The notes beneath the pieces were generated by a model. That model was not told where the DNA came from, made no database searches, and saw only the letters and a list, made by a program, of their open reading frames with translations. From Firmicutes bacterium UBA5286 (GTDB taxonomy: Bacteria; Bacillota; Proteinivoracia; UBA4975): DNA of 64,000 bases. Below, one piece after another: positions 1 to 7,226 of the stretch. The position numbers and the translations under genes are program-made. The stretch is taken from contig DHSM01000001.1 of assembly GCA_002408465.1 (NCBI GenBank), positions 1-64,000 of the forward strand, written 5' to 3'. Every line of letters begins with the position of its first letter. Position 1 is the first letter of the stretch.

Positions 1-96
1 CTTGTGGGGGTATTCATTCTAGCGAATGTGAGGTTCCTCTTCTATTTGGAGGAAAGAAATTCCTTCAATATTTCCCTACAGTAACTTTACACTAAC
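1..96 (-). repeat. Left-edge remnant of an ISLre2-type element
   Basis: This stretch matches about 913-1006 closely, in the same orientation. Both carry the transposase start region and the outer end. Here the ATG of the intact copy has become ATA, an in-frame TAG replaces a CAG, and a G run has one extra base, so this copy cannot make transposase. Its outer end is at about 90-96. The rest of the copy lies left of the window. Confidence 0.75.
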
Positions 97-104
97 AATT
101 CGGG

Positions 105-1006
105 GGATGGTGCCAAGTCATTGTAGGTTTTTAAAGAGAACCTCTTTGTTTCTAAACTGCAGTAATGCTATTTAAACCTTTCAACGCCATACGGGTTAAA
201 TTACTGCCACTGCTATAAATGGGAACGTTGTTCAAGTTTTCCCTGCCTAAATATCGTTTTCGACTTAGGCGCTTTAATTCTTTTTTGACGGTTCGAATCC
301 AAGATGCGCCGTCTCCGGATAAGTAGAGCTCTTGTAAGCTGTCAAGGTCATAGTGGGCCTCCAGGTAGTCCCAGACTTCAAACCAGAATTCTTCAGGTTT
401 CTTTTGGACGGTGGTAAAATATCTGGCGTTGGTTAAATGGCGACGTGGATGCTCGGCAACCCCTTCGTGAAAATAGACTAAACGGGCTTGGGCACTACGT
501 CCCCTGACTTTAAGGTGGTCTTCATCGGCTTCCAGATACAGCTTGTCGACCGAGAATGGGGGGTGATCCCGGCTTTTTCGTCAACTAAATAGCAGTACTC
601 TTTACTTTCTTTGTGTCGGTAGTAGCTCCTTGTGTAGGAAAGCAGACCAAAGGGGGTCAGGATTTCCTTGCGGTCGTTATTCCTGACAACCGTCCATTTT
701 TGCTTTCTGGTCATGCTATCTCGCAGCTCTTGGTCGAGGGATTCTAGGCAAGCTTTGGCCAGGTCAACCCCAACTCCGTCAAGTTCTTGCTTGAGTTGAG
801 CAAGAAAAGCCGGAAAACTGCAACCCTGCCCAAGAAAATTTAAAACTTTTTCTGTAACAGAAAGGGATTTTGCCTCCGCTAAACGAATAATGTCCATGAG
901 GAACCTCTGCCTCCTTGTGGGGTATTCATTCTGTCGAATGTGAGGTTCCTCTTCCATTTCCGGGAGGGAATATCCTTCCAGTTCCCTACAATAACTTTAC
1001 ACTAAC
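105..1006 (-). mobile_element. Deletion derivative of an ISLre2-family insertion sequence
   Basis: Imperfect terminal inverted repeats bound the element: GTGCCAAGTCATTGTAGG at 110-127 reads inward on the plus strand, and GTGTAAAGTTATTGTAGG at 985-1002 reads inward on the minus strand (15 of 18 identical). Between them lies a broken UPF0236/ISLre2 transposase. The element is about 0.9 kb, well below what a complete transposase needs. It sits directly beside another partial copy at 1-96. Confidence 0.7.
152..957 (-). pseudogene. Broken ISLre2-family (UPF0236) transposase
   Basis: The intact start (ATG at 957, MEEEPHIRQNEYP) runs for about 130 codons with the family features TVVRNNDRKEILTPFG and YCYLVDEKAGI. 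The frame is then lost near 555-565. Reading resumes in another frame as DKLYLEADEDHLKVRG and continues to TAG at 152-154. The ADEDH acidic segment and GDGASWIR match the middle of ISLre2 transposases. About 90 residues seem missing at the frame jump, and the part after GDGASWIR leaps to a short C-terminal tail. The two pieces total roughly 270 codons, against the usual 450-500, so the gene is inactive. Confidence 0.8.
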
Positions 1007-1097
1007 TGCAATCTAATACTCAGGTTGTCAGTTGCCCTATCCCAGTATTAGACGAAGACGCAGGGATTTCCTGCCAATCAGTTCTACCGGAATATAA

Positions 1098-1124
1098 AAC
1101 CACTCTCTGAGACTGAGAGTGGTT
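1098..1124 (-). terminator. Rho-independent terminator of the left ABC module
   Basis: A 10-bp stem (AACCACTCTC / GAGAGTGGTT) with a 7-nt loop lies about 45 bp past the permease stop. On the minus strand it is followed by TTTTATATT. It separates the ABC module from the IS remnant. Confidence 0.75.
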
Positions 1125-1170
1125 CCCTCTGATAGAGTGCTGAAATATCCCCGAATTGAGCATTTATGAT

Positions 1171-1953
1171 TCATTGATCCTGCTTAGTAATATAAAGTTC
1201 CAGGGATGCCAAAAACAGAAACAGAGCAAAGGTAATCAGCAATAAGGAGCCATGCCAGGGAGCCAAATCCTGGTACTGCATAAGCAGATCAAAGTATTCT
1301 ATGTCCACCTCAGCAAAACGAGAAAAAGTATTAAGGGGTAACAAGTAATTGACGGCGTTATGTAAGGCGCTTCCAGCAGTATCCAGAGTTATGTTACTAT
1401 TAACGGTCAGCCAGTATTGGGCAAGCAGTATGGGGAGTATCCCGGTAATAGCCACTTTAGTCAGTCCTACAAGAAAGTAAGCAAACAGTGAAATCGCTAC
1501 CGAGTTAATAGACAACTTGACAAAGACGTCAACCATTGAAAGGTCAATATTTCCTAAACCGGTGAAAATTAAGACGAAACCCGCAACCAGAAAAAGGGTC
1601 CACCAAAGCACGAGGATGTAGACAAGCATTCCCAGCATTCTGCCAATGAAAGCCACGGGTTTTCTCAGCCCCCCTGTAAGGTAAATCTGCTCAGCTTCAC
1701 CTCGATACATGTCATGAGCGGCCAGGGTGGAAATAATGACGATAAAAGGTGTCAACAGCATCTGGGCAAAGAAATAAATATTGCCGATATAGGAACGGGA
1801 GATATGTTCCCGAAACAAATCGTGCCATGCCGGCTCGGCAGCTGTCATGTAATCTGACATGGCCAAGCATACGAACACTATCGCCAGGACCACTGCCAGG
1901 GACATAATTAAGACTTTCAGTGATAAGATCTTATGCAAGGTGTCGTAAGCCAT
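1171..1953 (-). CDS. ABC-2-type transporter permease
   Basis: Integral membrane protein of about 260 residues with roughly six hydrophobic segments, the usual size of a six-helix ABC-2 permease. It should form the channel for the ATPase encoded just upstream. A start at 1968 would overlap the ATPase stop as ATGA, but it has its GAGG directly against the ATG. The ATG at 1953 has AGGG 8 nt upstream and gives MAYDTLHKILSL, so I prefer it. Substrate unknown. The neighbouring exported proteins suggest export of, or protection from, a peptide or protein. The class is fairly safe; the substrate is a guess. Confidence 0.8.
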   Translation of the reverse strand: MAYDTLHKILSLKVLIMSLAVVLAIVFVCLAMSDYMTAAEPAWHDLFREHISRSYIGNIYFFAQMLLTPFIVIISTLAAHDMYRGEAEQIYLTGGLRKPVAFIGRMLGMLVYILVLWWTLFLVAGFVLIFTGLGNIDLSMVDVFVKLSINSVAISLFAYFLVGLTKVAITGILPILLAQYWLTVNSNITLDTAGSALHNAVNYLLPLNTFSRFAEVDIEYFDLLMQYQDLAPWHGSLLLITFALFLFLASLELYITKQDQ

Positions 1954-1964
1954 CCATACTACCC

Positions 1965-2879
1965 TCATCCTCTTTCACTCCCCTCTGCCAGCAAGTTTAA
2001 GAAATAATCCTCAAGATTCGATTTTCGAGGCAGAACATTCTTGACCTGCAATCCTGCCCCTATGAGCAATGAGATTACCCCGTTCAAAAAATCTTCATTG
2101 GACACCAATACTTTGCATCCCTCAACTACTGTGGCAGAAAGGTTTGCCAATTTAGGGGACAGGGTGGACGAGATGTCCCTGTCAACCAAGATACAGGTGC
2201 CGCCGCCGGAGCCAAGTTTCTCGGCATCTATGGCTTCAATTATCCTGTTCTGGTCAAAAAATAAATAGTAATCCGCTTGACTTTCTATTTCCTTCAGGTT
2301 GTGGGAGCTGATGATGATGGATACTCCCTGGCTTTGTCTTTGCCGCAACAGCTGAAAAAATCTGTGGCGCACTGCGGGATCTAACCCGGTAGTAGGCTCA
2401 TCCATGACCACCAGTTGGGGATTGTGCATGAATGCTTGGATTATCCCTACTTTTTGCCGGGTTCCCTTTGAGCAGGAGCGCAGGTTTTTTTTACGATATG
2501 CCTGAAGTTCCAGTAATTCCGCTTCCCTATCAAGGAATTCCTTCACTTCCCGGTATCGGAGTCCCCGAATTCCCGCCAGGCTCTCAAATAGCTGGTTTAC
2601 CGAGTAAAGTTCCGGAAAACGCAAGGATTCCGGTAGATACCCTATGGAGCCGTTGACTGTCAACATAGTACGGGGCACTCCATTAAGAATTACCCGTCCC
2701 GAAGTTGGCCGTAAATAGCCCATTATCAATTTAATTGCCGTAGTCTTGCCGGCGCCGTTTTTGCCGACAAAAGCGGTAATCTTTCCTCGGGGGATATCGA
2801 CGTTACAGTCCAGGACTCCCGGCTTTTTGCCGTACCATTTTGAGGCGCCTTGCAAACTTACTATACTATTGGCGCACAT
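1965..2879 (-). CDS. ABC transporter ATP-binding protein
   Basis: ATPase subunit of 304 residues. Walker A is GKNGAGKTTAIKL (about residue 39), the signature is the variant CSKGTRQKVG, Walker B is LVVMDEPTTGLDP and the H-loop is IIISSHNL. The order and the TTGLDP form fit the CcmA/DRA family that energises ABC-2 permeases. About 90 residues follow the nucleotide-binding domain, as in drug and bacteriocin-immunity type ATPases. The ATG at 2879 has GAGGAG upstream and overlaps the preceding gene by 14 bp, so the genes are translationally coupled. Its partner is the permease that follows. Confidence 0.92.
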   Translation of the reverse strand: MCANSIVSLQGASKWYGKKPGVLDCNVDIPRGKITAFVGKNGAGKTTAIKLIMGYLRPTSGRVILNGVPRTMLTVNGSIGYLPESLRFPELYSVNQLFESLAGIRGLRYREVKEFLDREAELLELQAYRKKNLRSCSKGTRQKVGIIQAFMHNPQLVVMDEPTTGLDPAVRHRFFQLLRQRQSQGVSIIISSHNLKEIESQADYYLFFDQNRIIEAIDAEKLGSGGGTCILVDRDISSTLSPKLANLSATVVEGCKVLVSNEDFLNGVISLLIGAGLQVKNVLPRKSNLEDYFLNLLAEGSERG

Positions 2880-3840
2880 TGTTCACATACTCCTCAACTG
2901 CAGATTGAAGGACGCCAGTGACGTAGGGAATGGATTCAATTATATATGTATACTGAACATCGTTGACCGAGTAACAGAGATTGCCACCAAGGACGCTGAT
3001 AGGTGAGAAATTCTCCCCCTTAACGAAGTTAAAAGGAATAACCAGGGTGCTGACCCCCGGCTCCATAACCAATCCACCTAAGCTTACCTGGCGAGTATCG
3101 ACCCTTGGCAGAGAATAGATGCCCTCAAATTCCTGGTCAAGGTTTTGGTCAAAATACATTTTTTCCAGCTTGTCCATGTCTTCCTTTAAATAAATTACCC
3201 TTTCTGTACTTATGCCGTATTTTGGCAACCCGAAATCAAAGGATTCTAAACAGATTTCCTCCTCAACCATGAACTCAATTATCAGGGCAGTCATTTCCCA
3301 GGCTTGCATATTCAGCACCGGCAGCGCTCTTAGCTTTCTAAGGTGTGGGGAAGAATCTACATGGGGGGTGTTAATAAAAGATAAGTCTCCAAGATAAAAG
3401 GCTTCCGATGACCCATCATTGTAAAGAAAAACTAGATGGGCATCTTTGTAGACAAAATTGCTGGTCAGGGGAACGCTGGCGCTAAAGTCATATCTGTAGA
3501 CTGGGCCTCCTTCAACATTTATTTTCCCATTTTCTGTTATCTCGGTAATGGTAACATCCATACCATTCTCCAGGAAACCGGAGTCAAGGTCGGACTTCGA
3601 TATGATTTGGGCAGAAAATAATTTAGGATCAGTTCTCTTTGAATTATGCCTGCTATCAAGGAGCAATAAGGGCAGGGTAATGGATTCTGCAGAGCCGTCA
3701 TTGAGATCGACGGTGACGGCATAGGACCAGGGATAAATTGTCGCGAAGCTGTCTTGCCCTTGAGGAATTTGGTTTACGAAAACCAAGCTTAGAGTCAAGA
3801 GGATAATGCTGGCAAGTGCAATCATCACCCTTTTCTTCAT
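2866..3840 (-). CDS. Exported protein of unknown function in the left ABC module
   Basis: A protein of 324 residues that I do not recognise. It begins MKKRVMIALASIILLTLSLV, an N-terminal hydrophobic segment with a basic start and no lipobox Cys, so it is probably secreted or anchored by this helix. The rest is hydrophilic with many short beta-prone stretches (for example AVTVDLNDGSAESI) and no cysteine cluster or catalytic motif I can name. It has AAGGAG before its ATG. It overlaps the downstream ATPase gene by 14 bp, so it belongs to the transporter unit. It could be an extracytoplasmic partner or immunity component; this is inference. Confidence 0.8.
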   Translation of the reverse strand: MKKRVMIALASIILLTLSLVFVNQIPQGQDSFATIYPWSYAVTVDLNDGSAESITLPLLLLDSRHNSKRTDPKLFSAQIISKSDLDSGFLENGMDVTITEITENGKINVEGGPVYRYDFSASVPLTSNFVYKDAHLVFLYNDGSSEAFYLGDLSFINTPHVDSSPHLRKLRALPVLNMQAWEMTALIIEFMVEEEICLESFDFGLPKYGISTERVIYLKEDMDKLEKMYFDQNLDQEFEGIYSLPRVDTRQVSLGGLVMEPGVSTLVIPFNFVKGENFSPISVLGGNLCYSVNDVQYTYIIESIPYVTGVLQSAVEEYVNNVRQ

Positions 3841-3882
3841 CCCATTTCAACTCCTTTTTCGGGTTTCATGTAGATGTTTTTT

Positions 3883-3927
3883 CCCTAAGACATATTAGTC
3901 ATGGAAATGAGTTAATATGTCTTAGGG
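3883..3927 (-). promoter_or_regulatory. Perfect 15-bp inverted repeat between two genes of one unit
   Basis: The arms CCCTAAGACATATTA and TAATATGTCTTAGGG (3883-3897 and 3913-3927) pair without mismatch around a 15-nt loop. On the minus strand the stem is followed by A residues, not T, so it is not a standard terminator. It lies in the only gap of the left module, after the small secreted protein. RNA stabilisation or partial attenuation is plausible. Confidence 0.7.
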
Positions 3928-3938
3928 ATTCGTGTTAA

Positions 3939-4517
3939 TTAGTTATCTGTGCTTCCGAGAGGTTGCTCACTACCGTAGGGTTGTACTGGACCATAATATG
4001 TCCACTTAGGTCGAATAACCATAGCTTCCATCGATCTAACTTCATAGTCTCCTTTTTTCGAAACAACAAGCCAGGCAATAAAATACTTTGCAAGTCCGGT
4101 TGTACGATTTCCGTAAAAATCTCCATACAAATCTAATCTTGTTTTGGGAGTAACCGTGACAGGTCCATACGTTTGAGTTTCAGAATATGACTGTGAGAAA
4201 CTCCACTGAACAGACGCAGCAATTTGTGCCCCAAGACCACTACCACTTCCGGAAATTGAAGAAGATAATGATCCGCCTTTTGTCCAAGATTGACTCACTG
4301 TTCTTTGAAATGAGTAGGGAGCAGATACCATACTACCTGAGTTATCTAATCCGCCTATTCGTTTTGAAGTATTAAGTACATCCTCCCGGTTGGTAAGTCG
4401 ATAAATGCTCCATCCAAAAAATTTGTTTGGAACCCGACTATAAGCTAATACAAAACTAGGAATCAGGAGAAGAAGGGTAGTTAGAACCATGGCCCAAGCT
4501 ACATACTTTTTGGTCAC
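3939..4517 (-). CDS. Small secreted Ser/Gly-rich beta-type protein
   Basis: 192 residues with a GTG start 8 nt after GGAGG. Residues 1-25 form a clear signal peptide (basic start, AWAMVLTTLLLLIPSFVLA, cleavage near VLA/YS). The mature part contains alternating Ser/Thr-rich strands around a Ser/Gly-rich stretch (GGSLSSSISGSGSGLGAQIA), then YGPVTVTPKTRLDLYGDFYG. This layout recalls the stem-loop and following strand of aerolysin/ETX-MTX2 beta-pore proteins and other secreted beta proteins, but I cannot assign a family. It has no cysteine. It is the first gene of its unit with its own promoter, as expected for a highly expressed exported product. Confidence 0.8.
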   Translation of the reverse strand: MTKKYVAWAMVLTTLLLLIPSFVLAYSRVPNKFFGWSIYRLTNREDVLNTSKRIGGLDNSGSMVSAPYSFQRTVSQSWTKGGSLSSSISGSGSGLGAQIAASVQWSFSQSYSETQTYGPVTVTPKTRLDLYGDFYGNRTTGLAKYFIAWLVVSKKGDYEVRSMEAMVIRPKWTYYGPVQPYGSEQPLGSTDN

Positions 4518-4549
4518 AGAAATTACCTCCCCTCACAATATTTAGATAA

Positions 4550-4579
4550 AGTATAACATATGTTATTTTGAAAAAACAA
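4550..4579 (-). promoter_or_regulatory. Sigma-A promoter of the left ABC module
   Basis: On the minus strand TTGTTT (4574-4579) and TATACT (4550-4555) are separated by 18 bp, ending about 32 bp before the GTG of the small secreted protein. The surrounding DNA is very A+T rich. Confidence 0.55.
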
Positions 4580-4967
4580 CCTTTTTATTGTAAAATATTG
4601 AAGGTCTCCATGATGTTGACACTTAGAAAAACATCACAAGATACCTTAGAGATTCAATGTTCCCTGGGCCGGGGATTCATCGCCTTCTTATTCATATCCC
4701 ACCTCCCAGTGTCAAACTTACCTAGGCTATAGTTACTATCACCTTCTCTGTTTTGCTTTCCCCCATACAGACCCCAAATCAAGTGGTCGGACCCACAGTA
4801 ATTAGCTGTGGGTCTTTCCGATGGTATCAAGTCATTGTAGGTTTACAAAATACCTGCTTTCTGTTGAAGAATATATTTGTGAAATCTAAACTCTTACAGG
4901 TCCATATTATTTAAAGCAGTTATATTCGAAACCCTTCCTACTTATCCCTTCAACTCTGAGAGGAGAT
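4580..4967. other. Gene-free stretch with an orphan IS end
   Basis: No coding frame is convincing here. It contains a 9-bp stem hairpin (GACCCACAG / CTGTGGGTC, 4790-4814) and an orphan end of the ISLre2-type element from 4821 (listed separately). It separates the two ABC modules. Confidence 0.6.
4821..4844 (+). repeat. Orphan terminal repeat of the ISLre2-type element
   Basis: ATGGTATCAAGTCATTGTAG and the bases after it match 22 of 24 positions of the IS left end at 107-130. Some similarity continues (TCTAAACT, then TTATTTAAA near 4887-4916), but no transposase frame follows. It marks a past insertion and deletion between the two transporter modules. Confidence 0.6.
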
Positions 4968-5402
4968 TCAGTTCAGCTTTGTTATGCGCCAGATTCTATA
5001 TATCATTAATGCATCATTACTTGGTACGATCGGTAGCAAGCTCAGAACAACACAAAGACCGTTGGTAATAAACATCCAGAGTCTAAACATGGTGTTTGCA
5101 ACCAAATAATACGACAACATAATCAATACAAGGTTTCCTAAACTGCCACTTAGGGAAAAGAATGCTACCTTCCAAAGGCTTTGGGCTTCAAGACTTCGAG
5201 CGTCAACTTCCACATAACTGTTCCTAAGAAGCAAGGGGGAGACATGCAACCTTCCGAAAGATATACGAAGAACTTTTTCACCAATAACTACGCCAGTGAT
5301 TTTGATTTTTAGTAAAGTGGCTGCGGCTAGATGAAACACTTCATGGACCACTGCACTATAGTAGTGCAATAGATAGAAGCCCAACAAATACTTAAACAGC
5401 AT
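4968..5402 (-). CDS. Membrane-embedded M50-like zinc metalloprotease
   Basis: About 144 residues with four or five hydrophobic segments. The motif VVHEVFHLAA supplies HExxH inside a membrane segment, and near the C-terminus LLPIVPSNDALMIYR resembles the N/D-P-DG zinc-ligand region of site-2 proteases, with Asp available. These two signatures in a small polytopic protein point to family M50 (intramembrane proteolysis). A longer frame would start at 5447. The ATG at 5402 has AGAG upstream, gives MLFKYLLGF and overlaps the preceding gene by 11 bp, so I prefer it. Known M50 proteins sit in peptide-export operons such as yydFGHIJ, which suggests precursor maturation or immunity here. Confidence 0.8.
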   Translation of the reverse strand: MLFKYLLGFYLLHYYSAVVHEVFHLAAATLLKIKITGVVIGEKVLRISFGRLHVSPLLLRNSYVEVDARSLEAQSLWKVAFFSLSGSLGNLVLIMLSYYLVANTMFRLWMFITNGLCVVLSLLPIVPSNDALMIYRIWRITKLN

Positions 5403-7209
5403 GTCTAACTCTGCGAAGGGTATATAACATACTGGGGGTAAAAGCAATAAATAAATCCAATGCTAAGATACTGGAGCTAGCATAAGCGTATGGGCTGTAC
5501 AGGAAGTTTAGAATTATTGATAGGAGCAGTATTGCACCAAACATTAACACCGATGTCAGGAAATAAATATTCGCGGGGGCAACCCTGTCGAGATAGTAGT
5601 GCGCATAATCCTTCAGCAAACCTTTGCTCAATGCAAGGTGGTATTTGCGAACTAATAGAATAATTATGCTCATAATAATGGCAACCCCAAGATTAATCGG
5701 CAGGATTCTTTTGAGCACAAAAAGCTTATTATATTGCTTAACCCATTGGTGCCCAAAATAATTGGAATTATAATTATGCGCTGGAAAAGTAGTCATCATT
5801 TGATTCAAGACGTAAGCTTCTTGGCCGGGCAAAGTATAGATAAGTATCTCGCATATTTGATCTTCATCCAAGGATTGATAATACTTTGCCCAGGAATCCT
5901 GACTATAACGATAAAAGGCTGAGCTGTCACTAGACTCAAAGGACATCAGGCATGCGCCACTATTATTTTCTAATATTCCAGTAATCCTATAACTGTCACC
6001 TTGGTATTCAATGCTTTGGCCTATTGCACTTTCCAGCTCTAAGTTATAATAATCCGTGACAATATCTTTGGAGAGACAAACTTCCTTTGCATCATCAGCA
6101 GGATATTCCCCCATTTCAAGCATACACCGTATGCTATAAAGGTACATCTTGGAAAAGTTTTGGGTAATATCCTCTGGGAACTTCATGAAGAGTGGCTTTA
6201 TAGTGGCATCGGAATAATCCCCATAAAACTTTTGATGGTTATAAACAACTATCTGGGCAACACCCTCCATGGCAACTATTTTATCAATATCTTCAAAGGT
6301 GATGGTACGCATAAAGTCCTCTTCTCTGATTTTCAGTTTCTCAGCCGTAGCGTACACCCTATTTGAATCTGAATACATTCTTTCAGCGGAATAGCATAGG
6401 ACAATATCCTTATCCGCGTGAAAAGTGTCCGTTGAATATCCTATTTGATATTCCCTGCTATTAAACATTAGAGCAAAAACGGCCAACCCGATAAAGGTAT
6501 AGGTAACAACGAAGCTCATCAAATTGACGAGGATATTCTTAATTAATTTTGAATATCTCTTTTCACCAGTACCGCACTCAAGCTCATTTAAAGGCTTAGT
6601 ACTTTTTTTGATTGGGGTAATTTTGTTTTCATTGACTTGTATAATGTTATATTCATCAGGTTCAAACCGAGAATCGTGACATATTATAATGAATGTACGA
6701 TCAACGGAGAGACGCTGTATTATGTTCAACAATACTTGGACAGATGAATCGTCCAGATGGTTGGTGGGTTCGTCCATAAATATGTAGGGAGTATTTTTTG
6801 CTAAGGCAGAGATAATAGATAGTTTTGTCTTTTCTCCTCCGCTAAGAGAATTAAACTTGGCAGACAAGGCAATTTCACCTATTTTAAACTCGACCATATA
6901 ATTATTAATTAAATCTATATCAATATTTCGATTTCCCTTAATTAAGAAATCCCGGACCGAAACATTGCTTAAGGGAATATCCTGGGGAACATATGCGAAC
7001 AGGTTGTGTCTGCTCTTGATAAAACAATCCTGTTGCTCCGAAGTTGGAAAGCAAGTCTCATATGTATAGAACAGAATTGCATTCAAAATTGTAGTTTTAC
7101 CAACGCCGTTTTTTCCCCGCAAAATATTAATCCCGCACTGTTGGAAATTAAGACTTATATTATCAAAGGAAACCTTAGGATTACGTGCCGACAGGCCTCT
7201 TATTAACAA
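5392..7209 (-). CDS. MacB-like fusion of ABC ATPase and permease (subunit A)
   Basis: 605 residues. The N-terminal ATPase (about 1-205) has Walker A GKNGVGKT, signature LSGGEKTKL, Walker B YIFMDEPTNHLD and switch His in IIICHDS. A transmembrane helix near 225-250 (LMSFVVTYTFIGLAVFALMF) leads to an extracytoplasmic domain of about 250 residues. Three more helices close the protein. This one-plus-three layout with an N-terminal ATPase is that of MacB, rare in Gram-positives, where ATPase and FtsX-like permease are usually separate. The start is TTG behind AGGAGG. It lies 17 bp after a second protein of the same design; a heterodimer is likely. The sequence is too divergent for a precise family. 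Confidence 0.85.
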   Translation of the reverse strand: MLIRGLSARNPKVSFDNISLNFQQCGINILRGKNGVGKTTILNAILFYTYETCFPTSEQQDCFIKSRHNLFAYVPQDIPLSNVSVRDFLIKGNRNIDIDLINNYMVEFKIGEIALSAKFNSLSGGEKTKLSIISALAKNTPYIFMDEPTNHLDDSSVQVLLNIIQRLSVDRTFIIICHDSRFEPDEYNIIQVNENKITPIKKSTKPLNELECGTGEKRYSKLIKNILVNLMSFVVTYTFIGLAVFALMFNSREYQIGYSTDTFHADKDIVLCYSAERMYSDSNRVYATAEKLKIREEDFMRTITFEDIDKIVAMEGVAQIVVYNHQKFYGDYSDATIKPLFMKFPEDITQNFSKMYLYSIRCMLEMGEYPADDAKEVCLSKDIVTDYYNLELESAIGQSIEYQGDSYRITGILENNSGACLMSFESSDSSAFYRYSQDSWAKYYQSLDEDQICEILIYTLPGQEAYVLNQMMTTFPAHNYNSNYFGHQWVKQYNKLFVLKRILPINLGVAIIMSIIILLVRKYHLALSKGLLKDYAHYYLDRVAPANIYFLTSVLMFGAILLLSIILNFLYSPYAYASSSILALDLFIAFTPSMLYTLRRVRHAV

Positions 7210-7226
7210 AATATCTACCTCCTGTT

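Noticed and set aside
1..1006. Direct repeats that might suggest a CRISPR or attachment site
   Set aside because: They are about 95 bp, only two, and correspond to an IS transposase start; no spacers.
3883..3927. Calling the 15-bp hairpin a terminator
   Set aside because: No T run follows on the minus strand, where it would have to act.
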